The position numbers and the translations under genes are program-made. A model generated the notes under the pieces. The model worked only from the letters and a program-made list of their open reading frames with translations, was not told the DNA's origin and made no database searches. From Prescottella defluvii (GTDB lineage: Bacteria > Actinomycetota > Actinomycetes > Mycobacteriales > Mycobacteriaceae), in assembly GCA_029690005.1 (NCBI GenBank), contig CP121458.1, forward strand, positions 2,356,001-2,420,000: 64,000 bases of DNA. Reading direction: 5' to 3'. Within the stretch, counting starts at the first letter, position 1. The number at the start of each line of letters is the position of its first letter. Shown piece after piece: positions 58,176 through 64,000 of this stretch.

Positions 58176-58805
58176 GTGACTGGCACCGGAATCTCCGACA
58201 GCGGACGCCCCGAGGTGGAGATCCGACGCAGCGCGCGGCGGCGGCGCACCGTCAGCGCACGCCGCGAGGGCGACAAGGTGGTCGTGCTGATGCCGACCGG
58301 TCTGTCCAAGGCGGCGGAGGCGGACCTGGTCGCCGAGATGATCGGGAAGCTCGAGCGGGCGGACCGACGGGCCGCGGCCCGGGCCGAACGCAGCGACGTC
58401 GAACTGGCCGAGCGCGCCGCCCGGCTGTCGGCGCGGTGGCTCGGCGGCGCGGCGGTGCCCGTGTCGGTGCGCTGGGTGCCGTCGATGCGGACCCGCTGGG
58501 CGTCGTGCACGCCGAACGACGGCACCATCCGGGTCAGCGAGCTGCTGCAGACGGTGCCGTCGTACGTGTTGGACTACGTACTGGTCCACGAACTCGTGCA
58601 CTTGTACGTCGCCGGCGGGCACAACGACCGCTTCTGGCGGGAGGTGCGCCGCTTCCCGAAGACCGAGCGGGCGATGGGCTATCTGGAGGCGTACTCCGTG
58701 GTGACGCGGCAGCCCGGCCTGCTGGACGGGATCGACCTCGCCGATCCCATGATCGACGCCGCCAGCTGCGGGGCAGCCGACGACGTCGGTGTTCCTACCG
58801 CTTAG
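58176..58805 (+). CDS. YgjP-like (M48-type) metallopeptidase domain protein
   Basis: This 209-residue protein carries the YgjP/WLM-type zinc motif HELVH at residues 138-142, then LYVAGGHNDRFWREV with the third ligand His. The upstream WVPSMRTRWASCTPNDGTIRVS is the family signature, including the W-S-x-C strand. Its substrate is unknown; the family is sometimes linked to nucleotidase or protease roles. GTG 58176 is preferred because a TAGCGT at 58162-58167 ends eight bases before it; GTG 58170 is the alternative. It is convergent with the DUF2342 gene, with overlapping stops. Confidence 0.82.
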   Translation: MTGTGISDSGRPEVEIRRSARRRRTVSARREGDKVVVLMPTGLSKAAEADLVAEMIGKLERADRRAAARAERSDVELAERAARLSARWLGGAAVPVSVRWVPSMRTRWASCTPNDGTIRVSELLQTVPSYVLDYVLVHELVHLYVAGGHNDRFWREVRRFPKTERAMGYLEAYSVVTRQPGLLDGIDLADPMIDAASCGAADDVGVPTA

Positions 58806-60229
58806 GCGTCGCCCTCGTCGGAGCCGCTCTCGCGGTTCTTCTCCTCGCGTTCGCGGGCCTCGGTCTGCTCGAGCTGCGCGATCGGGTCGTGGAACGTGCC
58901 CGAGTCGCCGCCGAGGATCCGGTCGACGAACGCGGCCGGGCTGTCGAGATCGGAGGAGTCGGGCAGCAGGTCGGGGTGCGCCCACACGCCGTCGCGGGCG
59001 TCGACGCCGGTGTCGGTGGTGAGCCGACGCCACAGCTGCGCGGCCTCACGCACCTTGCGGGGCCGCAGTTCCAGACCGACGAGGGTGGCGAAGGTCTGCT
59101 CGGCCGGACCGCCGGTCGCGCGACGACGTCGCAGCGTCTCGGTCAGCGCCGCGACACCGGGGAGTCGCTCGCCGAGCGCCTCGGAGACGACGGTCTCCAC
59201 CCAGCCCTCGACCAGCGCGAGCATCGTCTCGAGGCGCTCGAGGGCCTGCTTCTGTTCGGGCGTGGTCTGCGGTTCGAACGCGCCCTGCTGCAGGATCTTC
59301 TCGATCTGCGACGGGTCGGTCAGCGCGGACGGGTCGAGGCCCTGCGCCGCCTCCTCGATCGCGGAGAAGTCCATCTTGATGCCGCGCGCGTAGTCCTCGA
59401 CGGTGGACAGCAGACGCTGCCGCAGCCACGGCACGTGGCTGTAGAGGCGCTGGTAGGCGGCCTCGCGGGCCGCGATGAACACGAGCACCTCGCGGTGCGG
59501 CTGCTCGAGTCCCTCGCTGAACGCCTCGATCGCGGCCGGCAGCAGCGCGGCGGTACCGGCGGGGCCGAGCGGCAGCCCGATGTCGGTGGAGGTGAGGACC
59601 TCCTTCGACAGCTGGCCGAGCGCCTGACCCAGCTGGGAGCCGAACGTGAGGCCACCCATCTGGGTGAGCATCCCGGCCATCGGGCCGATCATGCTGCGGG
59701 CTTCCTCGGGCAGGCCCTGCACCCACATGCCGGACACCTGCTGGGCGACCGGGTCGCACAGGCGCTTCCACGTGTCGAGGGTGCCGTCGAGCCAGTCGTT
59801 GGGGGTCCAGGCGAGGGTGCGGGTGGCGCCGGCGGGGAGCGTCGTCGCGCCGTCGAGCCACAGTTCCGCGAGCCGGGCGGCGTCGGCGACAGCGGACGCG
59901 GTGCCCTCGGTGATCGGGGTCACCGATCCGATCTGCTGCCGGGCGAGGTTCTTCGCCACGTCGTAGTTGACGGGACCGGACTGGCCGCCCTGGCCCATCG
60001 CGCTGCCCATGCCGCTCAGCATCTGACCGAACTGCGTGAGCATCTGGCCGAGGGCCGCGGGGTCGAAGCCGGCACCGCCTGGGCCGCCCGCGCCACCGAG
60101 GCCGAACGCGCTGGGATCGAAGCCGAACGGCTGACCGGCGCCTTGACCCCCGCCCTGTTCGCCGCCCGAATCCTTCTTGCGGTCCGGGTCGTCGTCGGGG
60201 TTGGAGAAACCAAAGGGCAGATCGCTCAT
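58802..60229 (-). CDS. DUF2342 zinc-dependent-protease-like protein (Rv3195 type)
   Basis: This is a 475-residue actinobacterial protein with a Gly-rich N terminus (residues 20-85, repeated GG and FGFD/FGLG patterns) and an Ala-rich helical core. Databases call the family a zinc-dependent metalloprotease, but the expected HExxH is replaced by FIAAREAAYQRLY here, so catalysis through that site is doubtful. Other conserved spots are NDWLDGTLDTW and LVEGWVETVV. The C-terminal tail is acidic. It matches Rv3195. The ATG start is at 60229; it is divergent from the PDZ-protease gene. Confidence 0.82.
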   Translation of the reverse strand: MSDLPFGFSNPDDDPDRKKDSGGEQGGGQGAGQPFGFDPSAFGLGGAGGPGGAGFDPAALGQMLTQFGQMLSGMGSAMGQGGQSGPVNYDVAKNLARQQIGSVTPITEGTASAVADAARLAELWLDGATTLPAGATRTLAWTPNDWLDGTLDTWKRLCDPVAQQVSGMWVQGLPEEARSMIGPMAGMLTQMGGLTFGSQLGQALGQLSKEVLTSTDIGLPLGPAGTAALLPAAIEAFSEGLEQPHREVLVFIAAREAAYQRLYSHVPWLRQRLLSTVEDYARGIKMDFSAIEEAAQGLDPSALTDPSQIEKILQQGAFEPQTTPEQKQALERLETMLALVEGWVETVVSEALGERLPGVAALTETLRRRRATGGPAEQTFATLVGLELRPRKVREAAQLWRRLTTDTGVDARDGVWAHPDLLPDSSDLDSPAAFVDRILGGDSGTFHDPIAQLEQTEAREREEKNRESGSDEGDA

Positions 60230-60341
60230 AGTTCAACGGTACAAGGCGAGACGAGCCATGGCCCGTGTGGCGATCACGCTGACGGCGAACAGCCGGTGGG
60301 GTGACGGGGAGCACCGCGGTCGGCGCTCTATCCTGGGCCTG

Positions 60342-61378
60342 GTGAACCGACGGATGGTGACCCTGCTGGCAGCGTTGGCCCCGGTCGTGGCGCTCGGCGT
60401 GCTCGGGACGACGGTCCAGGTGCCGTTCGTGGCGCTCGGTCCCGGTCCCACGTTCAACACCCTCGGCGACGTCGACGGCAAGCCCGTCGTCGAGATCGAC
60501 GGCACCCAGGTCGACCCGACGAGCGGCAACCTCAACATGACGACGGTCGCGGTGCGCGACAAGCTGTCGCTTTTCGAGGCCCTCGGAATGTGGGCGAGCG
60601 GGCGGCAGGGCCTGGTGCCCCGTGAAGAGGTGTACCCGCCGCAGAAGTCGAAGGTCGAGGTCCAGGAGGAGAACACCGCCCAGTTCGAGAACTCCGAGAA
60701 CAGCGCCGAACTGGCGGCGCTGCGGTATCTCGGCATGCCGGTGGCACTCGAGGTCACGACGGTGAGCGACGGCGGGCCTGCCGCGTCGGTGCTCCGGGAC
60801 GGCGACCTTCTGCTGCGTGTCAACGGCACTCCCGTCGACACGCTGCCCGGGCTGCAGGACGTGATCGGCTCGTCGGCTCCGGGCACGACCGTGCAGGTGA
60901 CGTATCAGCGGGACGGCGTCGAGTCGACCGCGCCGATCACGCTCGGTTCCGCCCGGACACCGACGGTGGGGATAACGCGAACAAGGGCTACCTCGGCGTC
61001 AACGCCAAGCAGGTGCCGAACGTGCCGTTCACGATCGACTTCAACCTCGCCGACATCGGTGGCCCGTCCGCCGGTCTGATGTTCAGCCTGGCCGTGGTCG
61101 ACAAGCTCAGCACCGGCGAGCTCAACGGCGGCAAGTTCGTGGCGGGCACCGGCACGATCGACCCCGACGGTGACGTCGGACCGATCGGCGGCATTCCCTA
61201 CAAGATGATCGCCGCGCACGACGCCGGCGCGACCACGTTCCTGGTCCCGGCGAAGAACTGCGACGAGGCGCGCGCGAACAAGCCGGACGGTCTCGACCTG
61301 GTCAAGGTCGAGACCCTCAGCGGTGCCGTCGACGCGCTCTCGACGATCAACTCCGGCGGCACCGCACCGTCCTGCTAG
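60342..61378 (+). CDS. PDZ-Lon type membrane protease, YlbL family (one frame break)
   Basis: This is a roughly 345-residue protein with an N-terminal signal anchor (LLAALAPVVALGVLG), a PDZ domain (ALEVTTVSDGGPAASVLRDGDLLLRVNG) and a C-terminal Lon-type S16 protease domain. The catalytic Ser is in DIGGPSAGLMFSL and the Lys in GGIPYKMIAAHDAGA. The frame breaks near 60955; one added C gives SAPDTDGGDNANKGYLGVNAKQ. It matches Rv3194c. The GTG start at 60342 follows TATCCT (60329-60334) by seven bases, suggesting a leaderless transcript. It should act at the outer face of the membrane. Confidence 0.9.
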
Positions 61379-61382
61379 CGGT

Positions 61383-62024
61383 TCAGTCCTCGTCGGCGTC
61401 GAGCGTCGCGTACAGCGCGGCGACGACACCAGGTGCGAGGTTGTCGTAGGTGCGCAGCTCGATCCCGGCGAACGGGTCGTCGTTGTCGGTGGGCCGGAGC
61501 TGCAGCAACGCGATCGAGGGCCCGTCCCGCAGCACCGCCGCGATCAGGCGCGCCTCCCGACGCTCGGGGTGTTCCTCGGCGGCGGTGCGCGCGACCTCGT
61601 CGGCCGAGTGCCGGTCGGAGAGCACCGGGGCGAGGGCGTCGTCGAGGTCGGATTCGGCCTCGGGCGGCAGGACGACGATCTCCTGCACCAGCGCGCAGCC
61701 GACCACCTCGGACGGCCAGCTGGTGGTGGCGAGGAACTCGTCGAGTGCGGGCGAACCGCCCTCGACGTCGTCGGGCAGGGCGCCCTGTTCGATCGGGGTG
61801 AGTTCGGCGCCGTCGTCCAGTTGGTCCAGCAGGGACGGCTCCGCCGCGGCGACGAGCGCGGTCGGAACGATCGCGAAGATCGTCGGCGCTTGACCCCATC
61901 CTCCGGCGTCGACGAAGTCGATCACCTCGTGCACGCATCTGCGCAGGGACTCGTCGGACAGGCTCACGTTCGGGTTGCCGGTGAACGGGTCATCCCCGTG
62001 GAATACGCCATCGCTATCGATCAC
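61383..62024 (-). CDS. PPA1309-family protein, function unknown
   Basis: This 213-residue acidic soluble protein matches the actinobacterial PPA1309 family. Recognisable parts are IFAIVPTALVAAAEPSLL and ALVQEIVVLPPEAESDLDDAL. No catalytic motif is visible. The start is GTG at 62024 (VIDSDGVFHGDD). It is convergent with the PDZ-Lon gene and divergent from the UPF0182 gene, the usual arrangement in related genomes. Confidence 0.75.
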   Translation of the reverse strand: MIDSDGVFHGDDPFTGNPNVSLSDESLRRCVHEVIDFVDAGGWGQAPTIFAIVPTALVAAAEPSLLDQLDDGAELTPIEQGALPDDVEGGSPALDEFLATTSWPSEVVGCALVQEIVVLPPEAESDLDDALAPVLSDRHSADEVARTAAEEHPERREARLIAAVLRDGPSIALLQLRPTDNDDPFAGIELRTYDNLAPGVVAALYATLDADED

Positions 62025-62187
62025 GTACTTATCCTTGCACCAGGGGGTCGCACCGGCACTCGTCGGTGGCGGCGCTCCCGACGCCCGCTGGTTACGTAGA
62101 GTGGACGAAACGGTCACTCTCAGGTGACGCTGGACGGTGCATTGGCTGCGGCGCGAAGGCGTCGCCGGATTGTTGGGAGAGTGGCAA

Positions 62188-64000
62188 GTGGGCATGCGGC
62201 CCCCCGCCGGTTTACCTTCGTTGTCGAAACGCACACGGGTGCTGCTGATCCTGGCGCTGGTCGCCGCAGCACTGTTGCTGATCGGCCCTCGTTTCATCGA
62301 CATCTACACCGACTGGTTGTGGTTCGGTGAGGTCGACTTCCGTGGTGTGTTCAGCAAGGTGCTGTTCACCCGATTGGCGCTTTTCGTGATCGTCGGGTTG
62401 GTCGTCGGCGCGATCGTCTGGCTGGCGTTGCTGCTGGCGTATCGATCGCGGCCGATGTTCCTGCCCTCGCCGGGCGCGAACGATCCGGTGGCGCGCTACC
62501 GCACCGCGGTGATGACCCGACAGAAGCTGTTCGGGATCGGCATCCCCGTCGTGATCGGCCTGTTCGCCGGTCTGGTCGGTCAGGCCAGCTGGTCGACGGT
62601 GCAGATGTTCTTCAACGGCGACTCGTTCGGCGTCACGGATCCGCAGTTCGGCAAGGACATCGGGTTCTACGCGTTCGACCTGCCGTTCTACCAGTTCGTG
62701 CTGAACTGGCTCTTCGTCGCGGTCATCATCGCGTTCTTCGCGAGCCTGATCACGCACTACATCTTCGGCGGCCTGCGGCTGAGCGGACGGCAGGGTGCGC
62801 TGACGCGATCGGCGCGCGTGCAGCTGGCCGTCCTGGCCGGCACGTTCGTGCTGCTCAAGGCCGTCTCCTACTGGTTCGACCGGTACGCCCTGCTGTTCAG
62901 CAGCCGCAAGGAGCCCACGTTCACCGGTGCCGGATACACCGACATCAACGCCGTCCTGCCGGCGAAACTGATCCTGATGGCGATCGCGATCATCTGCGCC
63001 ATCGCGTTCTTCGCGGCGATCTTCCTGCGCGACTTGCGGATCCCCGCGATGGCGGTGGTCCTGCTGGTGCTGTCGTCGATCCTCGTAGGCGCCGTGTACC
63101 CGCTGATCGTCGAGCAGTTCTCGGTCAAGCCCAACGCGGCCGACAAGGAGCGCGCGTACATCGAGCGCAACATCACGGCGACGCGGCAGGCGTACGGGAT
63201 CACCGACGAGACCCGTCGAATACGTGCCGTATTCGGGCAAGGCGGAGAAGCAGCCCAAGGACGTGCCGTCGGACGTCACGACCATCGCGAACACGCGACT
63301 GCTCGACCCGAACATCCTCTCGCCCACGTTCACGGCACAGCAGCAGCTGAAGAACTTCTACGCGTTCCCCAAGTCGCTGAACATCGACCGCTACGACATG
63401 AACGGCGAACTGCGTGACTTCGTCGTCGCCGCGCGTGAGCTGTCGCCGTCGAGCCTGCAGGGCAACCAGACGGACTGGATCAACAAGCACACCGTCTACA
63501 CGCACGGCAACGGCTTCGTGGCCGCGTACGCCAACCAGGTGACGGCGGTGAGCGGTGACGTCCAGAACAACACCGGCGGTTACCCGATCTACAGCGTCAG
63601 CGATCTCACGACCAAGCCCGCCGACAAGGCGCTCGAGGTCGCGAACCCGCGCATCTACTACGGCCCGGTGATCGCGGCGTCGGATGCCGACTACGCGATC
63701 GTCGGCGGTACACCGGGCAGCGCGCCCCGCGAGTACGACACCGACGACCAGAAGTACACGTACACCGGTGACGGTGGCGTCGGGATCGGCAACTGGTTCA
63801 ACCGGCTGGCGTTCGCGGCGAAGTACACCGAGCGCAACATCCTGTTCTCGGGTGCGATCGGGTCGGACTCGAAGATCATCTACAACCGCGATCCGGCGGA
63901 GCGCGTCAACAAGGTGGCGCCGTGGCTGACCACGGACGGCACCGTCTACCCGGCCGTCGTGGACGGGCGCATGCAGTGGATCGTCGACGCGTACACCACG
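62188..64000 (+). CDS. UPF0182 large membrane protein (Rv3193c type; cut by window end, one frame break)
   Basis: This is the first ~604 residues of a UPF0182 protein, usually about 1,000 long. Seven or so membrane helices fill residues 1-310 ([47 protein letters not shown] and others), followed by a large extracytoplasmic domain. The frame breaks near 63214; adding one base continues into [20 protein letters not shown] and runs to the window edge. Matching Rv3193c blocks include RQAYGITDE and [14 protein letters not shown]. The GTG start at 62188 has GGGAG about nine bases upstream. Function unknown. Confidence 0.88.

Overview
The window is a high-GC actinobacterial chromosome segment from a mycolic-acid-containing genus. 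Rhodococcus is the best guess. The evidence is WhiB1 and WhiB7, a DprE1-type arabinan enzyme, an antigen-85-like mycolyltransferase, a KstD-type steroid dehydrogenase, an AdnAB helicase-nuclease, and a tiny basic bL37-type ribosomal protein. Most of the window follows the gene order of the Mycobacterium tuberculosis Rv3223c to Rv3193c block (sigH-rshA ... uvrD2, whiB7 ... UPF0182), opened by several lineage-specific insertions.

Layout. 1-3,600: sigH-rshA, bL37, a biotinylated carrier protein, the pdtaS sensor kinase and whiB1. 3,600-17,700: a lipid kinase, a membrane protein, GNAT, a phosphatase, a ParA-like ATPase, an M20 hydrolase, a PQQ-like anchored protein, rhlE, a ferritin-like protein, a DUF3107 protein, TetR, a DUF3152 peptidase, a HAD phosphatase, moeZ and a TIGR02569 protein. 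17,700-30,000: an insertion holding a GntR/FCD regulator with a divergent MFS transporter, then a tightly overlapped nitrate-assimilation operon (narK, Mo nitrate reductase, FAD/Fe-S reductase, nirB, nirD, nnaR, cbiX/sirB). 30,000-39,640: a second insertion with a thioesterase, an R2lox oxidase, a glycine-heptad membrane protein, a MurJ-like flippase, a DprE1 homologue, a mycolyltransferase, a PLDc_N protein and a KstD-like dehydrogenase. 39,640-42,540: mobA-moeA fusion, ATL protein and lipV. 42,590-54,000: adnA-adnB, K+ channel, nudC, mycoredoxin and uvrD2. 54,000-64,000: whiB7 with its uORF leader, ArsR-SRPBCC, an ABC1 kinase, a ThiF-like protein, a YgjP-type peptidase, a DUF2342 protein, a PDZ-Lon protease, a PPA1309 protein and a truncated UPF0182 protein.

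How genes connect. Redox and antibiotic stress control recurs: SigH/RshA, WhiB1, WhiB7, mycoredoxin and PdtaS. The nitrate operon carries its transporter, both reductases, a siroheme chelatase and its own regulator. MoeZ and the MobA-MoeA fusion can supply molybdenum-cofactor steps needed by the nitrate reductase. MurJ-like, DprE1 and mycolyltransferase genes form a small envelope group.

Data quality. About 38 reading-frame breaks fall in 22 otherwise well-conserved genes. Where I resolved the bases, each is repaired by one base, almost always a base missing from a G or C run. These look like sequencing or assembly errors rather than real pseudogenes. Broken genes are given here as single CDS entries spanning all frames, with break positions noted.
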